DNA from: Mesonia oceanica
GTDB lineage: Bacteria; Bacteroidota; Bacteroidia; Flavobacteriales; Flavobacteriaceae
NCBI RefSeq assembly: GCF_902499555.1
Contig: NZ_CABVMM010000020.1
Coordinates: 1-35,869 of the forward strand
Reading direction: 5' to 3'
DNA length: 35,869 bases
The notes beneath the pieces are model-generated. The model was not told the origin of the DNA, searched no databases, and saw nothing but the letters and a program-made list of their open reading frames with translations. A program made the position numbers and the translations under genes. Positions 22,124-31,104 of this stretch are shown piece after piece. How positions within the stretch are numbered: position 1 is the first letter of the stretch; each line of letters begins with the position of its first letter.

Positions 22124-24754
22124 CTAACTAATATAATTCTTTCCTTCTTCTAAAGCTTTTGCGATACCATCAGGATTTTTACCTCCGGCTGTAGCAAAAA
22201 ATGCTTGTCCGCCACCGCCGCCTTGGATGTATTTACCCAATTCGCGCACAATTTGTCCGGCATTTAAGCTTTTTTCTTCCACTAAATCTTTAGAAATGTA
22301 ACACGAAAGAATAGCTTTACCATTGTTGGCAGATCCTAACAATAAAAACAAATTATCGACTTCACCACCTAACTGAAAGGATAAATCCTTTAACGCACCA
22401 CCGTCTAAATCTACTTGTTTGGCTAAAAACTGAACACCATTAATTTCGGTCAATTCATTTTTTAGATCGCCTTTTACGTTTTTCGCTTTTTCTTTAAGTA
22501 AGTTTTCAATCTCCTTTTTTAAAACCGAATTCTCTTCCTGTAAATCGTTCACGGCTTTTACCGGATCTTTTACATTTTTAAACAAGGCTTTTATTTGGTT
22601 AAAGTTTTCACTCTGTTGCGTCAAGAAATCTTTAGCCGCATCGCCGGTAATAGCTTCAATCCTACGTACTCCTGAAGCGACAGCACCTTCAGAAATAATT
22701 TTAAAATGCCAGATTTCTGCGGTATTTGGCACGTGCGTTCCTCCGCATAATTCCATCGAGTCACCAAAGCGAATGGTTCTTACCGCATCGCCATATTTTT
22801 CCCCAAACAAAGCAATCGCTCCTTGTTCAATAGCTTCCGCATAAGGGATTCTTCTATTCTCCTGCAAAGGAAGGTTTTCACGAATTCGAGCATTTACAAA
22901 ATCTTCTACTTGTTTTAGTTCTTCTGAAGAAACTTTACTAAAATGTGAAAAATCGAAACGTAAATAGCTACTGTGAACCATCGAACCTTTTTGCTCTACA
23001 TGCGTTCCTAAAATACTTCTTAACGCCTGATGCAATAAGTGTGTTGCAGAATGGTTAGCTGCCGATCTTGAACGTTGTTTGGCATCGACTACAGCTTTAA
23101 AGCTTCCCTCTAAATGATCTGGAAGGTTTTTTACAATATGAATAATTAAGTTATTCTCTTTTTTGGTATCAACGATATACGTTACATTTCCGTTGGTACT
23201 TTCTAAGTAGCCTTTATCACCAACTTGCCCACCGCCTTCAGGATAAAATGGTGTTAAATTGAATACCAATTGGTATAAAGTTCCATCCTTTTTACTTTCT
23301 ACTTTTCTATACCTAGTAATTTTCACTTCTCCTTCTAAGCTATCGTACCCAATAAATTCCTCTTCATCATCTTCTCGCAAGATTTGCCAATCTTCAGCTT
23401 TGGTTTGGGCAGCAGAACGAGAACGGTCTTTTTGTTTTTGAAGCTCTTCTTCAAATTCAGTTTCATTCAACTTGAAACCACGTTCATTTAAAATCAGTGC
23501 GGTTAAATCGATAGGAAAACCGAACGTATCGTAAAGTTCAAAAGCTTTCTTTCCTGAAACCTGCCTATCGGCAGGCAAGTTTTTTTCTTTAGCAGCTTCA
23601 ATAATCTGGTCTAATAAAACCAAACCTTGATCTAAGGTTTTTAAGAATGAATTTTCTTCTTCCTTAATTACGTTTTCACAAAGATTTTTTTGCTTTTTCA
23701 ATTCTGGGAAAGCTGTTCCCATTTGCTGACTCAGCGTCGCTACAAATTTATAGATAAATGGTTCTTTTTTGTTTAAGAATGTAAAACCATAACGAATTGC
23801 ACGACGTAAAATTCGGCGAATCACATAACCGGCTCCATTATTACTTGGCAATTGTCCATCTGCAATCGCAAAAGCAACCGCACGTACATGATCGGCAATT
23901 ACACGAATGGCAATATCGGTTTCTTCAGACTTCCCGTAAGTAGAATTGGTAATGGTTTGTATTTCGCGAATTAGCGGAGTAAATACATCGGTATCATAAT
24001 TGGATTTTACATCTTGCAATACCATACACAAACGCTCGAAACCCATACCGGTATCGATATGTTTATTGGGTAGTTCAACTAAAGAACCATCGGCTTTTCG
24101 GTTAAATTGAATAAAAACCAGGTTCCAGATCTCTACCACTTGCGGGTGATCTTGGTTCACCAATTCTTTACCTGAAATTTTAGCTTTCTCTTCTTCTGAG
24201 CGAATATCAATATGGATTTCAGATGCCGGACCGCAAGGTCCTTGATCACCCATCTCCCAGAAATTATCTTTTTTATTACCTAGTAAAATACGCTCTTCCG
24301 GCACGATTTCTTTCCAAAAACCATAAGCTTCTTCATCTTTACCTATTCCGTCTTCTTCATCACCTTCAAAAATGGTCACGTAAAGAATTTCAGGATTCAC
24401 CTTAAAAACTTCCGTTAATAGTTCCCAAGCCCAAGCAATCGCTTCTTTTTTAAAGTAATCGCCAAAACTCCAGTTTCCTAACATTTCGAACATCGTATGA
24501 TGGTAGGTATCTTTACCCACTTCTTCCAAATCGTTATGTTTTCCACTTACGCGCAAACATTTTTGAGTATCGGTAACTCTGGCACTTTTAGGAGTCGCAT
24601 TGCCTAAAAAATATTCCTTAAACTGATTCATCCCTGCATTGGTAAACATTAAGGTAGGATCGTCTTTAATGACCATAGGTGCTGATGGAACAATTTGATG
24701 TTTTTTAGATTCAAAAAACTCTAAAAATTTGCTGCGTATTTCGTTAGCTTTCAT
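22124..24754 (-). CDS. alaS: Alanine--tRNA ligase
   Basis: 876 aa, full length. Class II catalytic core at the N-terminus (SKFLEFFESKKHQIVPSAPM, FTNAGMNQFKEYFLG, ARVTDTQKCLRVSGKHNDLE, HHTMFEMLGNWSFGDYFKK). The editing domain carries the zinc-binding HxxxH (NHSATHLLH) and CGGTH; the C-Ala/DHHA1 part ends GGGGGQAFFATAGGK. It charges tRNA-Ala and removes mischarged Ser/Gly. Residues 393-399, LPADRQV, encoded by a palindrome at 23560-23575, look like an in-frame insertion before the conserved SGKKAFELYDTFGFPIDL. The gene is single and divergent from the M23 peptidase gene. Confidence 0.98.
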   Translation of the reverse strand: MKANEIRSKFLEFFESKKHQIVPSAPMVIKDDPTLMFTNAGMNQFKEYFLGNATPKSARVTDTQKCLRVSGKHNDLEEVGKDTYHHTMFEMLGNWSFGDYFKKEAIAWAWELLTEVFKVNPEILYVTIFEGDEEDGIGKDEEAYGFWKEIVPEERILLGNKKDNFWEMGDQGPCGPASEIHIDIRSEEEKAKISGKELVNQDHPQVVEIWNLVFIQFNRKADGSLVELPNKHIDTGMGFERLCMVLQDVKSNYDTDVFTPLIREIQTITNSTYGKSEETDIAIRVIADHVRAVAFAIADGQLPSNNGAGYVIRRILRRAIRYGFTFLNKKEPFIYKFVATLSQQMGTAFPELKKQKNLCENVIKEEENSFLKTLDQGLVLLDQIIEAAKEKNLPADRQVSGKKAFELYDTFGFPIDLTALILNERGFKLNETEFEEELQKQKDRSRSAAQTKAEDWQILREDDEEEFIGYDSLEGEVKITRYRKVESKKDGTLYQLVFNLTPFYPEGGGQVGDKGYLESTNGNVTYIVDTKKENNLIIHIVKNLPDHLEGSFKAVVDAKQRSRSAANHSATHLLHQALRSILGTHVEQKGSMVHSSYLRFDFSHFSKVSSEELKQVEDFVNARIRENLPLQENRRIPYAEAIEQGAIALFGEKYGDAVRTIRFGDSMELCGGTHVPNTAEIWHFKIISEGAVASGVRRIEAITGDAAKDFLTQQSENFNQIKALFKNVKDPVKAVNDLQEENSVLKKEIENLLKEKAKNVKGDLKNELTEINGVQFLAKQVDLDGGALKDLSFQLGGEVDNLFLLLGSANNGKAILSCYISKDLVEEKSLNAGQIVRELGKYIQGGGGGQAFFATAGGKNPDGIAKALEEGKNYIS
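23560..23575. repeat. Palindrome embedded in the alaS coding region
   Basis: CCTGCC (23560-23565), loop TATC, GGCAGG (23570-23575): a perfect 6-bp G+C-rich stem in an AT-rich gene. On the alaS strand it gives in-frame codons for P394-A-D-R-Q398, with L393 and V399 at the edges. Palindromes of the CCTGCC/GGCAGG kind are common between genes of Flavobacteriaceae, as I recall; none other was seen in this window. Confidence 0.6.
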
Positions 24755-24807
24755 ATACGATTTTTTGTAGCTGAAACGTTAAATTATGTTACTAGTGAAA
24801 CAATTTT

Positions 24808-24815
24808 TATCTTTG
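24808..24815 (+). promoter_or_regulatory. -7 element of the M23 peptidase unit
   Basis: TATCTTTG matches TAnnTTTG, 60 bases before the ATG at 24876. A weak TATG lies 19 bases upstream in place of TTG. Confidence 0.5.
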
Positions 24816-24875
24816 TTCGTCTTATTAAGCAAAACTGCTTAATTTTAGAAGGCAAAAATAGCATAATTTAAGACA

Positions 24876-25850
24876 ATGTCGAAGGTTAAATATTATTACG
24901 ATAGCGAAACACTTTCTTACCGAAAAATAGAACGGAAGAAAGGTCGAAAATTGGGCTATGCGTTATTGGGTATCACGGCTTCTTTTTTGGCCGGTTTCTT
25001 ATTGTTATTGGTGTATTTAAATTTACCCCAAATTGAAACGCCTAAAGAGAAAGCTATGAAGCGAGAATTGCAAAATATGAAATTGCAATACGAAGTACTC
25101 AACAAAAAAATGACACAAGCGCAAAAAGTTTTAGCGGAAGTAGAAAATAGAGATAACAATATTTACAGGGTTTATTTTGAAGCAAACCCTATCCCGGAAG
25201 AACAGCGAAAAGCCGGTTTTGGTGGGATTAATCGCTATAAAGACCTAGAAGGTTACGATAATTCTAAATTGATTGTTGAAACCAGTAAACGCTTAGATGT
25301 CTTGCAAAAACAAATTGTTGTGCAATCTAAATCATTAGATGAAATTGCTAATTTAGCGGAAGAAAAAGAAAAATTATTAACTGCGATTCCTGCCATCCAG
25401 CCGGTAAAAAATGAAAACTTAAATCGTATGGCTTCCGGTTATGGTATGCGCATGCACCCGATTTTAAAATATCGAAAAATGCATAACGGGATGGATTTTA
25501 GTGCGCCTACCGGCTCTGAAGTTTATGCTACCGGAGATGCTGTGGTAAAAAAAGCACAACGAACTACCGGATTTGGTAATCTGATTGTACTAGACCATGG
25601 TTTTGGCTATGAAACTTATTATGCGCATTTAAGTGATTTTAAAGTAAGAAAAGGTGAAAAAGTGAAACGTGGAGAAGTGATTGGTGAAGTAGGCAGCACT
25701 GGTTTATCAACAGCTCCGCACTTGCATTACGAAGTACATAAAAATGGAAAAGTAGTGAATCCTATTAACTTTTACCACGGTGATCTTACTGCTGAAGAAT
25801 ACGATATTATGCTGAACCAGTCTGCACTCGAAAATCAATCGTTAGATTAA
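24876..25850 (+). CDS. Membrane-anchored M23 (LytM) endopeptidase
   Basis: 324 aa. A short cytosolic N-terminus is followed by one membrane helix (about 27-49) and a periplasmic coiled coil (about 57-95 and 130-170). The LytM domain has zinc ligands H203 and D207 in MHNGMDF, H251 in YAHLSDF, and H282-L-H284 in APHLHYEV; all expected residues are present, so it should be active against peptidoglycan cross-links. It is first in a unit: its stop overlaps the MerR gene start as TAATG. It may coordinate wall cutting during growth or division. Confidence 0.94.
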   Translation: MSKVKYYYDSETLSYRKIERKKGRKLGYALLGITASFLAGFLLLLVYLNLPQIETPKEKAMKRELQNMKLQYEVLNKKMTQAQKVLAEVENRDNNIYRVYFEANPIPEEQRKAGFGGINRYKDLEGYDNSKLIVETSKRLDVLQKQIVVQSKSLDEIANLAEEKEKLLTAIPAIQPVKNENLNRMASGYGMRMHPILKYRKMHNGMDFSAPTGSEVYATGDAVVKKAQRTTGFGNLIVLDHGFGYETYYAHLSDFKVRKGEKVKRGEVIGEVGSTGLSTAPHLHYEVHKNGKVVNPINFYHGDLTAEEYDIMLNQSALENQSLD

Positions 25851-26179
25851 TGCACGTCAACCTCCCCGACAAACTTTATTATAACATTGGTGAAGTTGCC
25901 AAGGCCTTTAAGGTGAATACCTCTCTTATTCGATTTTGGGAAAAGGAATTTGATGTCATCCAACCTAAAAAAAACGCTAAGGGAAACCGGAAATTCACCA
26001 AAGAGGACATTAAAAACTTGGAGTTGATTTATCATTTGGTAAAAGAGCGTGGCTTTACGTTAGAAGGTGCAAAAACACATTTAAAAGAAGAAAAGGTAGA
26101 AACACTCAACAACTTCGAGATTATTCGTAAATTAGAACATATAAAATCTGAATTGATCAATATTAAAAATCAACTATAA
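25850..26179 (+). CDS. MerR-family transcription regulator
   Basis: 109 aa. The winged helix-turn-helix is at about 9-75: YYNIGEVAKAFKVNTSLIRF, WEKEFDVIQPKKNAKGNRKF, then the second half TKEDIKNLELIYHLVKERGF. A short helix follows (80-109) that could dimerise, but there is no ligand-binding domain and no cysteine cluster. The start overlaps the M23 stop (TAATG) and lemA follows after ten bases. The same order, M23-MerR-LemA, suggests that it acts in envelope control; its target is unknown. Confidence 0.92.
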   Translation: MHVNLPDKLYYNIGEVAKAFKVNTSLIRFWEKEFDVIQPKKNAKGNRKFTKEDIKNLELIYHLVKERGFTLEGAKTHLKEEKVETLNNFEIIRKLEHIKSELINIKNQL

Positions 26180-26189
26180 AAAAGAAAAA

Positions 26190-26780
26190 ATGAAAAAGTG
26201 GTTAATCCCCGTAATTATAATTTTAGTGTTAGGCTTTATTGGCTATAAAATGACAGCTGGTGTTAATAATACTGCTGTAGAATTAGAAGAAAATGTAAAA
26301 GCTTCTTGGGCCAATGTCGAAAGTGCTTACCAACGTAGAACCGATTTAATTCCGAATCTGGTCAACACCGTAAAAGGTGCTGCAGACTTTGAAAAAAGTA
26401 CGTTAACAGATGTTATTGAAGCCCGAGCAAAAGCAACTTCTGTTAACATTAATGCCGATAATTTAGACAGTGCATCTTTGCAAAAATTTCAGGAAGCACA
26501 AAGTGGTCTTTCTTCAGCTTTATCAAAACTAATGGTAAGTGTAGAACGTTACCCGCAACTAACCGCTACACAAAATTTCAGAAATTTACAATCGCAGTTA
26601 GAGGGAACTGAAAATAGAATTAATGTGGAACGTAATCGTTTTAACGATAATGTTCGTGAATACAACACCTACATCAGAAAATTCCCAAACAATATTTTTG
26701 CAGGAATGTTTGGGTTTGAACGAATGACACCATTTGAAGCCCAAGCAGGTGCTGAAAATGCCCCAACGGTAGAATTTTAA
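26190..26780 (+). CDS. lemA: LemA family protein
   Basis: 196 aa. One N-terminal membrane helix (about 5-21), then the family signature ENVKASWANVESAYQRRTDL followed by IPNLVNTVKG, and the helical bundle through SVERYPQLTATQNFRNLQSQ, LEGTENRINVERNRFNDNV, ending FPNNIFAGMFGFE. The function of LemA is not established. It is followed by two TPM-domain genes, a common partnership in many bacteria. A terminator at 26791-26817 separates it from these at least partly. Confidence 0.95.
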   Translation: MKKWLIPVIIILVLGFIGYKMTAGVNNTAVELEENVKASWANVESAYQRRTDLIPNLVNTVKGAADFEKSTLTDVIEARAKATSVNINADNLDSASLQKFQEAQSGLSSALSKLMVSVERYPQLTATQNFRNLQSQLEGTENRINVERNRFNDNVREYNTYIRKFPNNIFAGMFGFERMTPFEAQAGAENAPTVEF

Positions 26781-26790
26781 AATGAAATGA

Positions 26791-26817
26791 ATGCTGAATT
26801 TTTTCAGCATTTTTTTT
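26791..26817 (+). terminator. Terminator after lemA
   Basis: ATGCTGAA (26791-26798) pairs with TTCAGCAT (26803-26810) around TTTT, followed by seven T. It lies 11 bases after the stop of lemA and 50 bases before the next gene, so it should reduce read-through into the TPM genes. Confidence 0.75.
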
Positions 26818-26866
26818 ATAATGATATTATTGAGTAAGGAAAATTCAGTACTAAAACCTTAAGAAA

Positions 26867-27298
26867 ATGGCCAAAGAATTTATTTCAGTTAAAGACGAAG
26901 AAGAAATTGTAGAAGCAATTCGGATTTCAGAAAAAAATACTTCAGGAGAAATTCGTGTGCATATTGAAAAAAAATGTCCGATCGAACTTTTTGAGAGAGC
27001 CAAAACTGTTTTCCACGACTTAAAGATGGACAACACCAAACTCGAAAATGGAGTATTAATTTACCTTGCCATTGAAGACCATCAATTTTACATTATGGGA
27101 GATAAAGGTATTGATAGAAAAGTACCTGATGATTTTTGGGAAAGTACCAAAAACGTGATGCAAGACCATTTTAGAAAAGGTGATTTTAAGCAAGGCTTAG
27201 TGGACGGAATTTTAAAAGCCGGCGAACAATTAAAGCATCACTTTCCTTATCAACAAGACGACATTAACGAACTTTCAGACGAAATATCAAGAGGATAA
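26867..27298 (+). CDS. TPM-domain protein, cytosolic
   Basis: 143 aa consisting of one TPM domain with no signal peptide or membrane helix. Seen: ISEKNTSGEIRVHIEKKCP, NGVLIYLAIEDHQFYIMGDK, GIDRKVPDDFWESTKNVMQD and FKQGLVDGILKAGEQLKHHF, the usual order of strands. Family members include a plant thylakoid phosphatase, but the activity here is not shown. Its stop overlaps the next gene start as TAATG, so both TPM proteins should be made in a fixed ratio. Confidence 0.9.
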   Translation: MAKEFISVKDEEEIVEAIRISEKNTSGEIRVHIEKKCPIELFERAKTVFHDLKMDNTKLENGVLIYLAIEDHQFYIMGDKGIDRKVPDDFWESTKNVMQDHFRKGDFKQGLVDGILKAGEQLKHHFPYQQDDINELSDEISRG

Positions 27299-28125
27299 TG
27301 CACTACTTCACTTCTGCTTTTAGCAAAAAAAATATATTCGGAATTCTATTTTTATTGATAGGAACTTTTGGTTTTGCCCAATTAGATGTTCCCAATAAAC
27401 CTTCTAAGCAAACGAGCGTTTACGATGCTGCTGATGTTTTAAGTAATGCGGAAGAAAAAAGCTTAACACAAAAATTAATAAGGTATGCCGATACTACCTC
27501 TACCCAAATTGTGGTAGCTACCATCCCCACCCTAAATGATGAATACATTGGAACGTATGCCGCTGATTGGGCACAAAAATGGGGAATTGGACAATCGTCT
27601 AAGGATAATGGTTTTTTAATCTTACTGGCTAAAAACGACCGTAAAATTTGGATCACTACAGGATATGGGGTGGAAGAATATATGACTGATGCTAAAACCA
27701 AAACCATTATTGATCAAGTAATTTTACCGGAATTTAGAAAAGGAAACTACTATCAAGGTTTAGATAAAGGTACTACTGCCATTATGCAGGTAATGAACGG
27801 TACTTTTAAAGCTAATCAAGGTAATGAAGGTATTGGTTTTAATCCGTTACCGATCATTGTAATTTTCATTATTTTTATTGTTATTATCATTTCCATAATT
27901 AAAAAAAATAATGGCGGCGGTGGAGGACGCGGCGGCCGTAGAAGTGGTGCTGATACAATTTTTGATGCTATTATTTTAAGTAGCCTTGGTCGCGGAATGT
28001 TTGGTGGCGGAGGTCACTCTTCCGGTGGTGGCTTTGGCGGCGGTGGAAGTTTTGGAGGCGGAGGCTTTGGTGGTGGCTTCGGCGGTGGAGGCTTTGGCGG
28101 CGGCGGTGCCGGAGGAAGCTGGTAA
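27298..28125 (+). CDS. TPM-domain membrane protein with glycine-rich tail (YgcG-like)
   Basis: 275 aa. Signal peptide to about residue 28 (GTFGFAQ), periplasmic TPM domain about 35-170 (VYDAADVLSNAEEKSL, TQIVVATIPT, GFLILLAKNDRKIWITTGYG), one membrane helix near 183-201 (PIIVIFIIFIVIIISIIKK), then a cytosolic tail of about 70 residues made largely of GGGG, FGGG and GGGGFGG units, ending AGGSW. This is the usual YgcG-like layout. The tail is low complexity and may vary in length between strains. Confidence 0.92.
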   Translation: MHYFTSAFSKKNIFGILFLLIGTFGFAQLDVPNKPSKQTSVYDAADVLSNAEEKSLTQKLIRYADTTSTQIVVATIPTLNDEYIGTYAADWAQKWGIGQSSKDNGFLILLAKNDRKIWITTGYGVEEYMTDAKTKTIIDQVILPEFRKGNYYQGLDKGTTAIMQVMNGTFKANQGNEGIGFNPLPIIVIFIIFIVIIISIIKKNNGGGGGRGGRRSGADTIFDAIILSSLGRGMFGGGGHSSGGGFGGGGSFGGGGFGGGFGGGGFGGGGAGGSW

Positions 28126-28164
28126 TGCTAGTGAGTAATAGTTTTATTTAAATAAGTATACTAA

Positions 28165-28200
28165 AAAAACCACTTTTTGAATGCTCAAAAAGTGGTTTTT
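28165..28200. terminator. Perfect bidirectional terminator
   Basis: A 16-bp perfect stem: AAAAACCACTTTTTGA (28165-28180) and TCAAAAAGTGGTTTTT (28185-28200) around ATGC. It lies between the stops of the convergent TPM gene (28125) and the barrel gene (28233), and works for both. Confidence 0.88.
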
Positions 28201-28232
28201 ACAACTATATAAACTAAACACAAATTAAATAA

Positions 28233-30989
28233 CTATCTTCTCTTGTTGGGATCTCTCCCCCCAAACTTGCTGAATTTATAGGTAAAACTAAACATTACGT
28301 ATTGCTCCAACACGAGTTGTTGCGTATCTTGAATAAAATCTTCTCCGGTATACCTAGAGGTTGAAATGTTTTCATCTAACACATCAAATACTTTCACTTT
28401 AAAAATTCCATCTTCTCCTAAGAGTTTATATCCTAAACTCATATTCCATAGAACAAAATCATTTTTAAATCCGGGTGACATATTTCCCATATGTTGATAG
28501 CTGATATCATTGCCAAAAATGAAATTTTTAGGCCAGTAAGAAGTAATCTCTACTCCCAAATTATGATTAATATAGTTTTGATCCCTACTAGAATCTAAGC
28601 TATAGCTTGCCTTATTGTAGGTTAATTGATAACTTGGGGCTACGGTTAATAATTCTTCAATTTCATACCTTACCGCTAATTGGGGAGATAGGGATAATGT
28701 TTCAGAATTATATTTTTGTGTATTGGAGAAACCTACATTTCTATTGAAATTGGTTCTAAAACCTACTCTTGGATTTAATGAGTTTCCATTTTCCAATTCA
28801 ATTTTTTTATTCAGGCTAAATCCTGCAAATGCGCTATAAGCTCCATCAACATTTGTATAGGTGGTAGTTCTTACCAAATCTTCATCGGTTGTCGTAAAAG
28901 AAACTACCCGATCGTTGTATAAACTTCCTCCTAAATAGGCATAAAAACCAGAACGTGATTTAAAATCATAATTATTAAAATTGGCATAAAAACTATGTTC
29001 TAAGGTTGGATCTAAGTTAGGATTCCCTGTTACAATATTTAATGGATTAGTGGTATTGGTTACAGGTTGTAATTGATTTAAGCTTGGTGTACTTCGAGCG
29101 CTTCTGTAGTTAAAATAAATAGACTTGGTTTTAGTCAATTCATAGCGTAAGTAGGAATTAACAAACAGGTTGTTATAGGTATTTTCAAAAGAGTTCTCTG
29201 TAAATAAATCTATATTTTTTAAACGTATATTTTGAATACCTCCAGAAACACTTGCCCGTAATTTATCACTTTTATAAACCAAGCCTAATTCTGGACGATG
29301 GTCAAAAGTTTCGGATTCAAAATCGTTACTCAAATTATCGTTTAAGTTATTGTAATTGCCTTCTCCTTCTTCCTTATCGTAAACCAAACGTGTATTGCTA
29401 CGATTGTTTTTTCGGTAGGCATAAGCGAGATCTAAGGAAAGTTTTTCACTAAGTGGAAGTCGAGAATTGAGTGAAATTTCATACTCATCTTCTTTACTAT
29501 CTTCATCAATGTATTGATCTTGAATTTCTGTATTATCCAGATTTCCGTTTTCGTCATAAATTTCCCTAGATGAATAATAGACTTGATCTCCTTCAGAAGT
29601 ATTATTGGTATTATTGAAGCCTAAGCGAATAAATGCTCCTTTACTTCCAAATTTTCTAGTTACATCAAAACGATTGCTATAATTAACGCTGGAAACTTCC
29701 CCGTTTTGTTTGGTATTTGCGTTATTAATAGGCGTTCCGTCTTCTTCAAAAGATTCGGTAAACGAATTACTCGTTGAATAACCTTTATTTACATTTACAT
29801 TGGGACGAAAAGAAATTCTTGTTAACGTATCGGGTTTAAATTCAAAATTTACCCTTGCACGGTGGTTATCATTTTGACGTTCTGAAGTCGATTCTGAATT
29901 ATTAAAATACGTGCGATCAGGTAAAATATTTTCTCTTTCAATGCTTGTTGCCGTTCTGTTATCAGACCTACTGAAAAAATAATTCGAATTTAAATCGGCT
30001 TTCTTTCCCCATTCATCTGCAAAATTGAAACCTGCGTTGTCAGATTTTGTGATTCCTCCTTGGCCTTGACCACCACCTCCTGTACCATTAATTGAATAGG
30101 CACTACGTCCCATGGCATCGAAAACTTCATCAAAAGTAAAACCAGAAGAATTGATATTGTTGGAACTCCCTAAAATACTCAGACGTAATTCATCCTTAAA
30201 ATAATTAGCGATTCCACTTAACTCATAGCGTTCATCGGTTCCTCCTCCTGCGGTTAGTCTAGAGAAATATCCTTTATTTTTATCTTCCTTTACGGTTAGG
30301 TTAATGGTTTTATTTTCTGAATCGCCTTCTTCTCCGGTAAATTCTTCCGATTTGGTCTTGGTATCGACCACCTGAATTTTATCGATAATTTCTTTGGGTA
30401 AGTTTTTGGTCGCAATTTTGGGATCGTCACCAAAAAATTCTTTTCCGTTGACTAAAATTCTGGAAACTTCTTTTCCGTTAACGGTAATTTTCCCATTGTT
30501 ATCTACATTCACGCCGGGTAATTGTTTCAACACATCTTCTACATTCGCATTGGGTTGTGTTTTAAAAGAGGCCGCATTAAATTCTAAGGTGTCTTTTTTA
30601 ATGGTTACAGGGGCACGATTTCCTTTCACCACTACTTCCTCTAGACTATTGGTGGAAAACTTCATTATCACTTCACCTAAATCGATATTGGAATTTTCTT
30701 GTAGGGAAATTTTTTTTTGATAGGTATTGAAGCCTGTAAAACTTACGAATATATTGATGAAGTTGGCATCGGTGCTTCCTTCTACAGAGAAATTTCCATC
30801 TACATCTGATATGGTATACTCTACCAGCGTACTATCTTGTGCCTTTTCAATATATACGGTGGCTGACTCTAAGGGGGTTTGTTCTACATCTACTACTTTC
30901 CCTTTTACTTGAAAATCTTGTGCTTGTAAAACGAAGGAAAATAAAAATGCTGTTAGTCCAACAAAAGTTGTTCTAAGGTTAAATTTCAT
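28233..30989 (-). CDS. TonB-receptor-like outer-membrane barrel protein
   Basis: 918 aa. Signal peptide (to VLQAQ, about 24), a CarboxypepD_reg-like beta-sandwich about 26-110 (GKVVDVEQTPLESATVYIEK), a plug-like domain about 115-230 (LEEVVVKGNRAPVTIKKDTL, DVLKQLPGVNVDNNGKITVN), ILVNGKEFFGDDPKIATKNL, then a long barrel (about 240-900) ending VMFSFTYKFSKFGG and a basic tail. This is the OMP_b-brl/outer-membrane beta-barrel family of Bacteroidota. No paired SusD gene is next to it, so glycan uptake is not supported. Its cargo is unknown. It is a single gene; 30990-31104 shows no clear promoter match. Confidence 0.9.
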   Translation of the reverse strand: MKFNLRTTFVGLTAFLFSFVLQAQDFQVKGKVVDVEQTPLESATVYIEKAQDSTLVEYTISDVDGNFSVEGSTDANFINIFVSFTGFNTYQKKISLQENSNIDLGEVIMKFSTNSLEEVVVKGNRAPVTIKKDTLEFNAASFKTQPNANVEDVLKQLPGVNVDNNGKITVNGKEVSRILVNGKEFFGDDPKIATKNLPKEIIDKIQVVDTKTKSEEFTGEEGDSENKTINLTVKEDKNKGYFSRLTAGGGTDERYELSGIANYFKDELRLSILGSSNNINSSGFTFDEVFDAMGRSAYSINGTGGGGQGQGGITKSDNAGFNFADEWGKKADLNSNYFFSRSDNRTATSIERENILPDRTYFNNSESTSERQNDNHRARVNFEFKPDTLTRISFRPNVNVNKGYSTSNSFTESFEEDGTPINNANTKQNGEVSSVNYSNRFDVTRKFGSKGAFIRLGFNNTNNTSEGDQVYYSSREIYDENGNLDNTEIQDQYIDEDSKEDEYEISLNSRLPLSEKLSLDLAYAYRKNNRSNTRLVYDKEEGEGNYNNLNDNLSNDFESETFDHRPELGLVYKSDKLRASVSGGIQNIRLKNIDLFTENSFENTYNNLFVNSYLRYELTKTKSIYFNYRSARSTPSLNQLQPVTNTTNPLNIVTGNPNLDPTLEHSFYANFNNYDFKSRSGFYAYLGGSLYNDRVVSFTTTDEDLVRTTTYTNVDGAYSAFAGFSLNKKIELENGNSLNPRVGFRTNFNRNVGFSNTQKYNSETLSLSPQLAVRYEIEELLTVAPSYQLTYNKASYSLDSSRDQNYINHNLGVEITSYWPKNFIFGNDISYQHMGNMSPGFKNDFVLWNMSLGYKLLGEDGIFKVKVFDVLDENISTSRYTGEDFIQDTQQLVLEQYVMFSFTYKFSKFGGRDPNKRR

Positions 30990-31104
30990 AAGTTGAAGTT
31001 AGCGTGGTTAAGCGTTCTTACTATATAGACTTTTCTAAAGTGAAAACGTTGCAAGCTAAATTAAATAATTCTAAAGTATTTTTATTAAAATTCAGGAATA
31101 TTTC

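Noticed and set aside
27900..28125. Gly-rich repeats as a separate DNA repeat element
   Set aside because: They are the normal low-complexity tail of a YgcG-like protein.
28233..30989. SusC of a polysaccharide utilisation locus
   Set aside because: No SusD gene, glycosidase or regulator lies beside it, and the plug resembles the OMP_b-brl family rather than SusC.
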